Positions 39,050-48,548 are shown, counted from the stretch's first letter. The stretch: 64,000 nt of DNA from Roseiarcus sp963748545 (GCA_963748545.1 CAVVJO010000035.1:372001-436000); one strand, 5' to 3'. The notes: generated by a model from the sequence alone, not told the origin. Made by a program: numbers and translations.

Positions 39050-39937
39050 TGAACATTATCGGGATCGACTTTGCCAGCAATCCAAGCCGGCGAAAGCCGG
39101 TGACGTGCCTTCGCTGCAGTTTCGATGGCGACCGGCTTCGCGCAGAGAAGCTTGAACGATGGCCGGATCTCTCTCGCTTTGAGGAGGAGCTCAAGAGGCC
39201 AGGTCCGTGGATCGCCGGAATCGATTTTCCCTTCGGTCAGGCTCGCAGATTTATCGAAACGATCGAGTGGCCACGCGACTGGCTGGGCTACGTTCGTCAA
39301 GCCAAATCCTTGGGCCGGGAAGGGTTTCGCCACGCGCTCGACGCTTACCGGGCGCCCCGACCTGACGGCGACAAGGAGCACCGCCGGAAGACCGACAAGG
39401 CGGCCGGTTCCGTCAGTCCACAAAAGCTCTATGGCGTGCCCGTCGGCCTGATGTTCCTCGAGGGCGCCCCGCGGCTCGCCGCGTCAGGCGTCACGATCCC
39501 GCACTTGAAGGACGGCGATCCCGATCGAAATCGTAGTCGAGGCGTATCCCGGGGTTCTGGCGCGAAGCATCATCCAGCGCCAAAGTTACAAACACGAAAC
39601 GAGGAAGAAACAGTCGCCGGATCAAAAGCAAGCGCGCCTCGGCATCCTCGAAGCGCTGGTCCGAGGAGACACGAGGGAACGGTACGGGTTCGGCCTCGAG
39701 GCCTGCAAAGAGCTTTGTGACGATCCTGCGGGAGACGATCTCGACGCGCTGCTCTGCGCGGTGCAGGCCGCTTGGGCTTGGCTCAACCGTTCAAGGGGCT
39801 ATGGCGCGCCCGCCGATGTGGACCCGGCAGAAGGCTGGATCGCCGATCCTATTGTCAGCGCCAAGTCGCCCGGTGACTTGCCCAAAATGGTACCGCCACC
39901 CCGGCTCGAACGGGGGACCTCTAGATCCACAATCTAG
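39049..39937 (+). CDS. DUF429 family protein (frameshifted near 39520)
   Basis: About 296 residues if repaired. IIGIDFASNPSRRKPVT at the start and WIAGIDFPFGQ are typical of DUF429, a family with an RNase-H-like fold thought to be nucleases. The frame breaks at 39518-39521: dropping one C of GATCCCGATCG joins HLKDGD to PIEIVVEAYPGVLARSIIQ and continues through GDDLDALLCAVQAAWAW and EGWIADP. In this frame the first stop (TAG 39935-39937) lies inside the antisense strand of the tRNA-His gene, so the true end may be earlier. ATG 39049 overlaps the methyltransferase stop. Confidence 0.72.
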
Positions 39938-39964
39938 CGCTCTAACCAACTGAGCTATGGCGGC
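39888..39964 (-). tRNA. tRNA-His (GTG)
   Basis: 77-nt gene on the minus strand with encoded CCA. The acceptor stem GCCGCCA pairs with TGGCGGT, the anticodon loop TTGTGGA carries GTG within the stem AGA/TCT, and the T arm is CCCCG-TTCGAGC-CGGGG. The base before position 1 is T, so the usual G-1 is not encoded, and the discriminator is A73 rather than C73. This is the exceptional alphaproteobacterial tRNA-His form. TTTT follows the CCA. Confidence 0.96.
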
Positions 39965-40078
39965 ATCGGCTTTTGGGCGGCGCGGAACCTAGTCGCAAAG
40001 CCCCCCGCGCGCAAGCCTGAGGACGGTTTCTGGCGCCGGAATCCGGCGCCCGGGTCGACCCGGAAGGACGGCCCGTTC

Positions 40079-40927
40079 TTGACCGCTCCCGGCGCCTCCG
40101 GCATGGGTCGGCGCCTCCGCCGCCGTCGAGGCCGCGATCCCCGGGCCCATTCCTTGCGCTTCTTGTCTTCCCTCGTTTTCTTGCTGCTCGCGCTCGCCGC
40201 GGCGGCGCCCGCTCGGGCCGCCGCCGATCGGCTGGTCCCGTTCGCCAGCGCATCCGGCGAGCCGATCCGCGGCTATCTCGAGAAGCCGGCCGGCGCCGGG
40301 CCTTTTCCAGCGGTCGTGCTGCTGCACTCGTGCCTCGGCCTGCCGTCGAACCGCCGCGCGATCCAGACGAGCCTCGCCGTGGCGGGCTTCGCCTCGCTGT
40401 TCGTCGACCAGTTTGCGACCCGCGGGCTGAAGGAGACCTGCAGCGTCGATTTCCCAAGTCTTTCGTCCGACGCCTTCGGGGCGCTCGCTTTTCTCGCCCG
40501 CGAACCCGGGGTCGATCCCGCGCACATCGCGGTCGCCGGGTTCTCGCAGGGCGCGGACGGGGCGTTGGCGGCGGCCGCGTCGCCCGACGGCTCGGCGCAT
40601 GCCGTTTCCGGCGGGATCGGCTTCCGCGCCGCGGCCGCCTTCTATCCGCCCTGCGCCAATGAGCAGGGCCAGCGGCTCGCGATCCCGACCCTCATCGTGG
40701 TCGGGGGCGCGGACGCGGTGACCCCGGCCGCCGACTGCCGGCGGCTCGCCGAGGGACAGGGCGACGTCCGGCTGTCGGTCTACCCGAATGTCGGCCACTG
40801 CTTCGACGATCCGGCCTTCGCCGGCGGCAAGCGGATGCTGGGCATGACCCTCCGCTACGACGCGAACGCCGCGCGCCGCGGCATGGCGGAGCTGATCGCC
40901 TTTCTGCGGGACAGCCTTGCGCGATGA
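40079..40927 (+). CDS. Exported dienelactone-hydrolase-like protein
   Basis: 282 residues from TTG 40079, or 274 from ATG 40103. A basic region is followed by a hydrophobic signal segment (FLSSLVFLLLALAAAAPARAA), so it is likely periplasmic. The hydrolase fold shows VVLLHSCLGLPSN, a nucleophile elbow GFSQGADGA (Ser in place of the Cys of classical dienelactone hydrolases), the acid in VVGGADAVTPA and His in YPNVGHCFDD. Substrate unknown. Confidence 0.8.
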   Translation: MTAPGASGMGRRLRRRRGRDPRAHSLRFLSSLVFLLLALAAAAPARAAADRLVPFASASGEPIRGYLEKPAGAGPFPAVVLLHSCLGLPSNRRAIQTSLAVAGFASLFVDQFATRGLKETCSVDFPSLSSDAFGALAFLAREPGVDPAHIAVAGFSQGADGALAAAASPDGSAHAVSGGIGFRAAAAFYPPCANEQGQRLAIPTLIVVGGADAVTPAADCRRLAEGQGDVRLSVYPNVGHCFDDPAFAGGKRMLGMTLRYDANAARRGMAELIAFLRDSLAR

Positions 40928-41071
40928 ATCTCGACCAGGCTCTTTGAAAACGCAGCATGATTACGAAAAGACCGGGCGTCCCTTTTCGCATCCCGCTCCA
41001 GATTTCACGATCACGCCACAAACTTGGCCGAAGCGGGTGGGCAGCGAACCCGCACAAGGACGGTTGAGCGG

Positions 41072-41917
41072 ATGATACGGAGACGCGATTTTCTGATCGG
41101 CGCTGCGGCGACCGCGGCCGTTACGCCGCTGGCGGCGGCGCCGGCGTTCGCCCGCGACATGTCGCCCCCGCTCGCCGACAAGGCGGCGTTCATCGCGTGG
41201 GGCAAGGCCAACACCCGCGAGGACCCGATCTACCTCGAGCGGCGCTTCGATCGCTACCAGGACGTGCTGTCGTTCAACGACCTCTACACCTCGGCCGAGA
41301 AGCGCGCTTTCCTTCTGACGCCGCGCCAGGAATTCACCCGGCCCGGGGACAAGGACCAGGCCTATATCGCGCGCTACATCGACATCGGCTTCGGCGTCAC
41401 CATCACCCCGCCCGGCACCATGGGGCGGATGACCAGTGCGCTCCAGATCCGCAACGGCGAGAAGGTGCTCGAGATCGGCACCGGGTCCGGCTACCAGTCG
41501 GCGCTGCTCACCTATTTGACGCCGCGTGTCTATACGATCGAGATCATTCCGGAACTGGCCGCCCGCACCCGCGGCGTCTACGACCGGCTGATCGCCGCGG
41601 GCTATCGCGAATATTCCGACATCGCGACCCGGAGCGCCGACGGCTATTACGGCTGGGTCGAGGCCGCGCCGTTCGACAAGATCATCGTCACCTGCGGCAT
41701 CGACCACATCCCGCCGCCGTTGCTCCAGCAGCTGAAGCCCGACGGCGTCATGGTCATCCCTGTCGGGCCGCCCGGCGCTCAGCACATCCTCAAGGTGGTG
41801 AAAAAGACCGGGGCGGACGGCGCGCCGACCGTGGCTCGGTCCGACATCTTCGGCGGCAAGGTGATCCCGTTCGTGCCGCTCTCCGGCGGGCATCAGGCGG
41901 GCGGCGACGCCGGATAG
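41072..41917 (+). CDS. Protein-L-isoaspartate O-methyltransferase-like protein with Tat signal
   Basis: 281-residue methyltransferase of the PCMT family, which repairs isoaspartyl residues using SAM. The start ATG 41072 gives the twin-arginine leader IRRRDFLIGAAATAAV..APAFA. The mature part has the PCMT gating region TPPGTMGRMTSALQI and SAM motif VLEIGTGSGYQSALL. Export by Tat is unexpected for an enzyme that needs SAM, which is cytoplasmic; the leader may keep it membrane-bound or the role may differ. Confidence 0.8.
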   Translation: MIRRRDFLIGAAATAAVTPLAAAPAFARDMSPPLADKAAFIAWGKANTREDPIYLERRFDRYQDVLSFNDLYTSAEKRAFLLTPRQEFTRPGDKDQAYIARYIDIGFGVTITPPGTMGRMTSALQIRNGEKVLEIGTGSGYQSALLTYLTPRVYTIEIIPELAARTRGVYDRLIAAGYREYSDIATRSADGYYGWVEAAPFDKIIVTCGIDHIPPPLLQQLKPDGVMVIPVGPPGAQHILKVVKKTGADGAPTVARSDIFGGKVIPFVPLSGGHQAGGDAG

Positions 41918-42030
41918 CCGGCCGCGCTCCGCCTCCGTACGGGAACCCCCGAGGTTGACAACGCGTTTGGGCTTCCGCAACCTTTGGGGGACGGCGCTAC
42001 GGCGCGAATCCGTCCGAAAATCGTGGGAGG

Positions 42031-43107
42031 ATGAACTTGAGCGTCATTAGCGCGCGTAGCTCGATACTTTTTTCCGGCGTTCTGGCCGCCGCCCTATCCG
42101 GCGGGTCGGCGATAGCCGGCCCCTACGACAACATGTACGTCTTCGGCGACAGCTTGTCCGACCGAGGCAACCTGGCCGCGATTCTTGCCAATTCCCCAAC
42201 CCGCCGAGCTACCACGACAGCTTCACCAACGGTCCCGTGTCGGCGGAAAGGCTCGCCGTGGCCCTGGGCCTGACCGCTGACCCGTCGCTCTGGGTCACTG
42301 GGCGTCTGACGCCGGCTGGGACGAACTACGCAGTCGCGGGCGCGACCGCGTCTTTGATGGCGCCCGGCGGCCCGACCGGAATCAATCTGCCGGAACAGAT
42401 CGGAGCCTACAACGCCTATTCCGGCGGCGTCGCCGATCCGAACGCGCTCTATTACATCGACATCGGCGGGAACGACGTCCGTAACGCCGCGACTTTACAC
42501 CACCGGCCCGACGACCGGAGGCAATGCGGCGATCACCGCCGGGGTCGACGCCGAGATGGGCGCCATCGAGACGCTCGTCAGCGAAGGCGCCAGAAACTTC
42601 CTCATCGTCAACGTCCCCAATGTCGGGGTTATCCCGGAATTCACGCAACAGAATCCGGGCGACGCCGCGAACGCCACGATGTACAGTCAGAACTACGATT
42701 CCGAGCTCGCCGCCGATCTGGCCGCCTACGAAGCGGGGGGGCTTCCCTCCGGGACGAACCTCGACACTTTCGATCTCTACAGCTACAGCGCCAATCTCCT
42801 CGCGAATGCGGCGTCCTACGGGTTCACCAATACGACGGACCCTTGCTACACCAGCACGCCCTATTCCGCCGCGACGTCGGCGGCCTGCGGGCCGAACGCA
42901 GAAAACATCGGCAGCTTCGTCTACTGGGATGACGTCCACCCGACGTGGAAAGTCCAGGGCCTATGGGCTCAGGGGATGGGCGAAGTTCTCGGCGTGCCGG
43001 TGGCGGCGCCGGAACCGTCCACCTGGGCGATGCTGCTCGCGGGCATGGCGGCCCTGGGTCTCGTCGGGCGGAACCGGGCCCAGAGGCAACGGGCGGCGAC
43101 GGCGTAG
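42031..43107 (+). CDS. PEP-CTERM SGNH/GDSL hydrolase (frameshifts near 42192 and 42494)
   Basis: Exported esterase/lipase-like protein of about 358 residues. It has a signal peptide (SILFSGVLAAALSGGSAIAG), block I FGDSLSDRGNL with the nucleophile Ser near residue 41, block III YYIDIGGNDVRN, and the catalytic DDVHPT near the end. The C-terminus is a PEP-CTERM sorting signal: APEPSTWAMLLAG, hydrophobic stretch, then RNRAQRQR, implying an exosortase elsewhere in the genome. A lost T near 42191-42193 and an extra T near 42493-42496 break the frame; the three pieces join smoothly (NFPNPPSYHDSFTNGPV and NAATYTTGPTTGG). Confidence 0.82.
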
Positions 43108-43137
43108 GCCTCCCTTAGACCGATCGTTTCAAAAGGC

Positions 43138-43170
43138 GAATTCCGCCCGAAACCGCGGGCGGAATTCTTT
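43138..43170 (+). terminator. Rho-independent terminator after the GDSL gene
   Basis: 12-bp perfect stem GAATTCCGCCCG / CGGGCGGAATTC with a six-base loop, followed by TTT. It begins 31 bp after the gene. Confidence 0.85.
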
Positions 43171-43277
43171 ATGCGGAAAGAGGCCGCCTGCTCGAGAGGC
43201 GGATGAAACCGCCCGCCCCTTGACGCCGCTGAACCCGGACTCCTAGGAGATCCCGGTCGAGACAGTGGAGGCCTGGG

Positions 43278-44300
43278 ATGAGTTTGGTTCTGGTCACCGG
43301 CGGGTCCGGATTCATCGGCGGCCATTGCATCCTGCAGGCGCTGGCCGCCGGCCACGCGGTCCGCGCGACGCTTCGCAATCCGGCGCGAGGCGAGGAGGTT
43401 CGAGGCCAGCTCGAGCGGGCCGGCGCCAAGGGCCTCGACCGGTTGTCGTTCGCCGCCGCGGACCTCGAGCGCGACGCCGGATGGCCGGAGGCGGTCGCCG
43501 GCTGCGACTTCGTCCTTCACGTCGCCTCGCCCTTTCCCTCGGTCGAGCCCAAGAACGAAGACGACTTGATCAGGCCTGCGCGCGACGGCGCGATCCGCGT
43601 GCTCAAGGCCGCCCGCGCAGGCGGCGTCAAACGCGTTGTCCTCACCTCTTCGGTCGTCGCGGTCTGTTACGGCCATTCCGAGTCGAGGACCTACGACGAA
43701 TCGGACTGGACGGACATCGCGTCCCCGGACGTGACCCCCTATCCCAAGTCGAAGACGATCGCCGAGCGCGCCGCCTGGGACTTCGTGGCCAAGGAGGGCG
43801 GACTGGAACTGGCGACGGTCTGTCCGTCCCTCGTCGTGGGCCCGGCGCTGGGGCCCGACGCTTCGACGTCGATCGAGCTCGTCAGGCGCCTTCTGGACGG
43901 CGCGTTGCCGGCCCTGCCGAAGATCTTCTTCGGCGTCGTCGACGTCCGGGACGTCGCCGACCTGCATCTTCGCGCCATGACCGATCCTGGCGCCAAAGGC
44001 GAGCGCTTCATCGCGAACGCCGGCGACTTTATCTCGCTGCGCGAGATCGCGCTGACGTTGAAGGCGCGGCTCGGGACGGCGGCGCGCCGCGTCCCCACAA
44101 GAGAGCTTCCCGATTGGGTCGTCCGGCTCTTCGCCCTGGTCGATCCCTCCGTGCGGCAGGTGGTTCCCGAACTCGGCAAACACAAGAACGCGACCTCCGA
44201 GAAGGCCAGGAGCCGGCTCGGCTGGGCGCCGCGGTCGCGCGAGGACGCCGTGGTCGCGACCGCGGAAAGCCTGATCAAGCTCGGGCTCGTCAAGCGCTGA
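43278..44300 (+). CDS. NAD(P)-dependent extended SDR (dihydroflavonol-reductase-like)
   Basis: 340-residue oxidoreductase. The Rossmann motif TGGSGFIGGH is at residues 7-16 and the catalytic YPKSK (Tyr near 154, Lys near 158) follows the SSVVAV strand. HVASPFP and the C-terminal Trp-rich region match dihydroflavonol-4-reductase/cinnamoyl-CoA-reductase-like enzymes, which act on aldehydes or ketones. It is a single gene after a terminator, so nothing in its context identifies the substrate. Confidence 0.85.
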   Translation: MSLVLVTGGSGFIGGHCILQALAAGHAVRATLRNPARGEEVRGQLERAGAKGLDRLSFAAADLERDAGWPEAVAGCDFVLHVASPFPSVEPKNEDDLIRPARDGAIRVLKAARAGGVKRVVLTSSVVAVCYGHSESRTYDESDWTDIASPDVTPYPKSKTIAERAAWDFVAKEGGLELATVCPSLVVGPALGPDASTSIELVRRLLDGALPALPKIFFGVVDVRDVADLHLRAMTDPGAKGERFIANAGDFISLREIALTLKARLGTAARRVPTRELPDWVVRLFALVDPSVRQVVPELGKHKNATSEKARSRLGWAPRSREDAVVATAESLIKLGLVKR

Positions 44301-44429
44301 CGGGGAGCGCCTGGCGGCCGTCGGCCTTTGCCCGAGGCGCGCGTCTGCCGTAAGGACGCCGCGGGAAGCGGCGGCGTTTCGGCGCGCCCATGGACTCCGG
44401 GGGCAGGGCAAGAGCATGAGCGCGAGAGC

Positions 44430-45455
44430 ATGAGCGCGAGCCGCATCGTATCGGCGATCGCCGGTATCCTTTTGGCGATCCTGATCGTCGCGCCCATCGG
44501 CCTGTGGTGCGCGTTGGCGCTGTGGTATCGCCTGCCCGCGCCGGACGCTGTGCGAGCCGTTGCGGCCGGGGTCGCCGCCCTCTTCGCGCTCGCGACCATG
44601 GCCGCGCTCGTCACCCGCTTCCGATGGCGGGCGCTGGGCCTCTTCGCGCTGCTCTTCGCCGGCGTCGTCGTCTGGTGGAGCACGATCCTGCCGCCGCTCG
44701 ACGGCGACTGGGCGCCTGATGTCGCCCGGCAGACCACCGGCACGGTCAACGGCGACATTCTCACCCTCTCCGACGTGCGCGACTTCGACTGGCGCACCGA
44801 CGACGACTTCACCCAGAAATGGGAGACCCGCTCCTACGATCTCTCGAAGCTCGATTCGCTCGATCTCATCCTGTCCTATTGGGCGGGGCCTCAGATGGCC
44901 CATCTGATCATGAGCTTCGGCTTCGCCGACGGACAGGTCTTAGCCTGGTCGATCGAGGTCCGGCGCGAGAACGGCGGCGTCTATTCGCCGATCGCCGACG
45001 CGTTCAAGTCGCACGCGATCGTCTCGCTCGCCACGACCGAACGCGATTCGGTCCGTCTGCGCACCAACGTGCGTAAGGAAGACGCGCGCCTCTATCGCCT
45101 GCGCGCCTCGCCCCAGGCGATCCGGACGCTGCTGATCGGCTATGTCGACGAAGCCACTGCGCTCAACCGTCAGCCGGTTTGGTACAATTCGATCACCACC
45201 AATTGCACGACGGCGGTCACCCGGCTGATCCGCGCGCTCGGCGGCGCGCTGCCGTTCGACTGGCGGCTGATCGCCAACGGCTATATGCCCGGCTTTCTCT
45301 ACGACCACGGCGCCGTGAACACCTCGATCCCGCTCGCCGAACTGATGGAAAGGGCGCGAATCTCCGAGCGCGCCAGGGCCGCCGACCAGTCGCCCGATTT
45401 CTCCCGTCTGATCCGGATCGGCGTTCCCGCGCCGGACGGCAAGCCGCTGATGTGA
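44430..45455 (+). CDS. DUF4105 domain membrane protein
   Basis: 341 residues. Three hydrophobic segments at the N-terminus (IVSAIAGILLAILIVAPIGL; VRAVAAGVAALFALATMAAL; GLFALLFAGVVVWW) precede a soluble domain. That domain carries DLILSYWAGPQMAHLIMSFGF and the conserved NCTT motif (SITTNCTTAVTRLI) of DUF4105. The start is ATG 44430; an ATG 15 bp upstream (44415) lies in a duplicated GAGCATGAGCGCGA stretch. Function unknown; the invariant Cys suggests a thiol-hydrolase-type fold. Confidence 0.8.
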   Translation: MSASRIVSAIAGILLAILIVAPIGLWCALALWYRLPAPDAVRAVAAGVAALFALATMAALVTRFRWRALGLFALLFAGVVVWWSTILPPLDGDWAPDVARQTTGTVNGDILTLSDVRDFDWRTDDDFTQKWETRSYDLSKLDSLDLILSYWAGPQMAHLIMSFGFADGQVLAWSIEVRRENGGVYSPIADAFKSHAIVSLATTERDSVRLRTNVRKEDARLYRLRASPQAIRTLLIGYVDEATALNRQPVWYNSITTNCTTAVTRLIRALGGALPFDWRLIANGYMPGFLYDHGAVNTSIPLAELMERARISERARAADQSPDFSRLIRIGVPAPDGKPLM

Positions 45456-45485
45456 GACGCAGCGGCGCGACCTGTCGGCGGCGCT

Positions 45486-46028
45486 TCAGCCGCTGCGCCG
45501 GCAAGCCTCCTCGGCCAGCGGGAGCCTCATCAGGAGTTCGTCGAAATAACGTCCGCCGACCTTCGTCGCGGCGGGCTCGCGTCCGAACGTCTGGAACCCG
45601 GCCTTTTCGTAAAGCCGCACCGCGGCGTCGTTCGAGGAGACCACGGTGAGACGGATCGCCTCGAACTGTCCTTCTGCGTGACGAATCAGCGCATGCAGCA
45701 GCGCGGCGGCCAGCCCTCGGCGCCGGGCCTCGGGCGCGACATAGAATCCCCAGAGCTGGGCGACATGCCTCGACCGAACGGAATCCGAAGACCTCAGGCC
45801 CGCGACGCCGAGCAGCGCCTCGGACTCCGACAAACCGCCGAAAACGACGTTGCGATCGAGCCGCTCCGCAAACCATTCCAGCGGCCGCGCGCTTTCGTCC
45901 TCCCAGGCCGCCCCGAAGGATTGTGGACATTCGCACAGTCCGCGAAGCCGGAGCGCGCGGTAGGGGCCGGCGTCGGCGGCCCGAAGTCGCCGCAGCCCAG
46001 GCGCGGACGCCGGCTCCAAACCCTGCAT
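45486..46028 (-). CDS. GNAT family N-acetyltransferase
   Basis: 180-residue acetyl-CoA-dependent transferase. Motif A is AQLWGFYVAPEARRRGLAAALL near residue 95, with the acetyl-CoA loop RRRGLA; the VVSSNDAAVRLYEKAGFQTFG end is typical. The substrate cannot be told. It lies 13 bp downstream of the acyl-CoA ligase on the same strand. Confidence 0.87.
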   Translation of the reverse strand: MQGLEPASAPGLRRLRAADAGPYRALRLRGLCECPQSFGAAWEDESARPLEWFAERLDRNVVFGGLSESEALLGVAGLRSSDSVRSRHVAQLWGFYVAPEARRRGLAAALLHALIRHAEGQFEAIRLTVVSSNDAAVRLYEKAGFQTFGREPAATKVGGRYFDELLMRLPLAEEACRRSG

Positions 46029-46041
46029 CCGAGTTCGACCC

Positions 46042-47673
46042 TCACGTCTCGGTCGGCAGCTTGTAGCCCTTGAAGGTCTCGCGCAGCTTCAGCTTGTTGA
46101 TCTTGCCGGTGGCCGTGTGCGGGATCTCCTTCACGATCTGCATGTCGTCGGGCATCCACCATTTGGCGATCTTCGGCTTGAGGTATTCGAGAACCTCCGC
46201 GGTCTTGGGTTCATGGCCTTCCTTGGGCACGACGACAAGCAGCGGCCGTTCGTCCCACTTGGCGTGATGGACCCCGATGACGGCGGCCTCGGCGACGTCG
46301 GGATGACCGATCGCCAGATTCTCGATGTCGATCGTCGAGATCCATTCGCCGCCCGATTTGATCACGTCCTTGGCCCGATCGGTGATTCCCATGAAGCCGT
46401 CAGGGTCGATGGTGGCGACGTCGCCGGTGTCGAAGAATCCCTGGTCGTCGAGAATCTGGCCGCCTTCGTCGCGGAAATAGGTCTCGACCACGGCGAAGCC
46501 GCGCACCTTGAGCCGGCCGAACCGCTTTCCGTCCCATGGCAGGTCGTTGTTCTCCTCGTCGACGATCTTCATTTCGACGCCGAACGGCGCCCAGCCCTGC
46601 TTGGCCTGGACCGCCAGCTTGTCCTTGAACGACAGGCCGGTTTGACTGGGCTTGATCGCGCCGGCCGAACCGATCGGGCTCATCTCGGTCATGCCCCAGG
46701 CATGGCGCACCTCGATGCCGTAGTCCTCCTCGAACGCGCGGATCATCTCGGGCGGGCAGGCGGAGCCGCCGATGCCGACGAATTTCAGGGTCGTCAGGCG
46801 CTTGCCCTCCTTCTGCAAGTACTGCAGCAGGCCGAGCCAGACGGTCGGCACGGCGGCGGTCATCGTCACCTTCTCGGTTTCGAGGATGTCGTAGACCGAG
46901 GCGCCGTCGAGCTTCGCCCCGGGCATGACGATGCGCGCCCCGCGGATCAGGCAGGACAGCGCCAGACCCCAGGAATTGGCGTGGAACATCGGCACGACCG
47001 GCAGAACCGAATCGAAGGCGTTCAGGGTCAGCACCTCCGGCCCCGTCGCCATCATCGAGTGCAGGACGTTGGACCGATGGGAGTAGAGCACGCCCTTCGG
47101 ATTGCCGGTGGTCCCCGAGGTGTAGCAGAGTCCCGCCGCCGTTCGCTCGTCGAATTCGGCCCAGCGGAAGTCGGCGTCCGTCTCCGCAAGCCAATCCTCG
47201 TAGGGGACGGCGTTCTTGAGCTTGGTCGCCGGCATGTGCGCGGCGTCGGTCAAGATGACGTAGCGCTCGACGCTCGGCAGGTGATCGGCGAGCTTCTCCA
47301 AGAGCGGCACGAAGGTCAGATCGGTCATCACGATCCGATCCTCGGCGTGATTGATGATCCAGGCGATCTGTTCGGGGAACAGACGCGGATTGACGGTGTG
47401 GTAGACGGCGCCGAGACCAGTGATGCCGTACCAGGCCTCGAGATGCCGGAAGCCGTTCCAGGCCAGGGTCGCCACGCGATCGCCGAGCTTGATCCCGTCG
47501 CGCTCGAGCCGCTTGGCGACTTTGAGCGACCGTTCGCGCAGCTCCGCGTAGTTGGTCCGGTGCATCGGACCCTCGACCATCCGGGAGGCCACTTCCTGCT
47601 TCGGAAACTGGATGGCGGCGAAGTCGATGATCTTGTGCATCAACAGGGGCCAGTCCTGCATCCGTCCGAGCAT
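46042..47673 (-). CDS. Long-chain fatty-acid--CoA ligase
   Basis: 543-residue ANL-superfamily enzyme that activates a fatty acid with ATP and CoA. The start is ATG 47673 with GGAGG upstream. The P-loop is CYTSGTTGNPKGVLYSH near residue 185, the A5 motif GMTEMSP, the hinge FFDTGDVATIDPDGF and ITDRAKDVIKSGGEWIS, and the catalytic Lys in TATGKINKLKL. It is of the medium/long-chain type common in beta-oxidation. Divergent from a MarR regulator, which is the likely repressor. Confidence 0.92.
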   Translation of the reverse strand: MLGRMQDWPLLMHKIIDFAAIQFPKQEVASRMVEGPMHRTNYAELRERSLKVAKRLERDGIKLGDRVATLAWNGFRHLEAWYGITGLGAVYHTVNPRLFPEQIAWIINHAEDRIVMTDLTFVPLLEKLADHLPSVERYVILTDAAHMPATKLKNAVPYEDWLAETDADFRWAEFDERTAAGLCYTSGTTGNPKGVLYSHRSNVLHSMMATGPEVLTLNAFDSVLPVVPMFHANSWGLALSCLIRGARIVMPGAKLDGASVYDILETEKVTMTAAVPTVWLGLLQYLQKEGKRLTTLKFVGIGGSACPPEMIRAFEEDYGIEVRHAWGMTEMSPIGSAGAIKPSQTGLSFKDKLAVQAKQGWAPFGVEMKIVDEENNDLPWDGKRFGRLKVRGFAVVETYFRDEGGQILDDQGFFDTGDVATIDPDGFMGITDRAKDVIKSGGEWISTIDIENLAIGHPDVAEAAVIGVHHAKWDERPLLVVVPKEGHEPKTAEVLEYLKPKIAKWWMPDDMQIVKEIPHTATGKINKLKLRETFKGYKLPTET

Positions 47674-47846
47674 TGCGCATCCTCCGTGAATAACCAACGC
47701 CGCGGCTTGATCGCGACGCTCAGATTGTTCATGTCTATACTATGACGGGCGCCGAGCGCTAGGGCAATCGCCGCGGGCGCGACGGCTCAGCGTCGTCAAA
47801 CCGTCGCCATCGTTGCGAAAACAGACTGAGACAGAGAAGGTCCCCG

Positions 47847-48320
47847 ATGCCGAACCTCCCTCCCCCCGAGCGCCCGATGCGGGTGTGGCTTCGCCTCATC
47901 CGCCTGGAGGCGCGCATGCAGGCCGCGGTCGGCGATCGGCTGCGCATGATCGGCGTCTCCATTCCGCAGTGCGACGTGCTGACGACGCTGAGCGAGCAGG
48001 AAGGGGTCAACCAGCAGGAACTCGCCAAGCGTCTCTATGTGACCAAGGGCAACATCTCCGGCCTGCTCGACCGGCTCGAGGCCGCGGGCTTCGTCGAGCG
48101 CCGGTCGCTCGCCTCGGACCGCCGCCAGCATTCCATCCATCTGACCGAAGCCGGGCGAACGATGGCCGGGAAGGCGATCGCGACCCAACACAAGTGGCTG
48201 TCCTCGACCCTCGGACGGCTCAACGATGCGGAGCTCGACGCGCTGGAGACGCAACTCGTCCGGCTGCGCGACATCATGCGCGAGCCGGAGACGCCCGCCG
48301 CGCGCGCGGCGGGAGGGTGA
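47847..48320 (+). CDS. MarR-family transcriptional regulator
   Basis: 157-residue winged-helix regulator. The HTH and wing run from about residue 45 to 105: LTTLSEQEGVNQQELAKRLYVTKGNISGLLDRLEAAGFVERR and SDRRQHSIHLTEAG. It is divergent from the acyl-CoA ligase with 173 bp between starts, and such pairs often respond to an acyl-CoA or a carboxylic acid. The gap has AT-rich TCTATACTATGA near 47734-47745, which may be an operator or -10 element. Confidence 0.9.
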   Translation: MPNLPPPERPMRVWLRLIRLEARMQAAVGDRLRMIGVSIPQCDVLTTLSEQEGVNQQELAKRLYVTKGNISGLLDRLEAAGFVERRSLASDRRQHSIHLTEAGRTMAGKAIATQHKWLSSTLGRLNDAELDALETQLVRLRDIMREPETPAARAAGG

Positions 48321-48548
48321 GGCCGCGCCGGGTCTGGGCCAAAGCGGAACCCCGAGCGCGGGATCGTGGCATGACCGCTTCGCGCAGGTTGCGGTCGGCG
48401 CCGGACGGATTCGCAAACATGCCCTATCCGGGGCTTTGTCGCCCTGGCGGTTCGTTCCTTTACCGAAGCAGGGCGCTAACAGCGGATTCTCCGGAAGGTC
48501 CGAGGCCTCGACGGGACCGAAATGCATTGGCGCTGAGCCGAGCGCGGC

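Noticed and set aside
47730..47746. Promoter for marR with -10 TATACT
   Set aside because: No -35 at the right distance (nearest TTGATC is 23 bp away); kept only as a remark.
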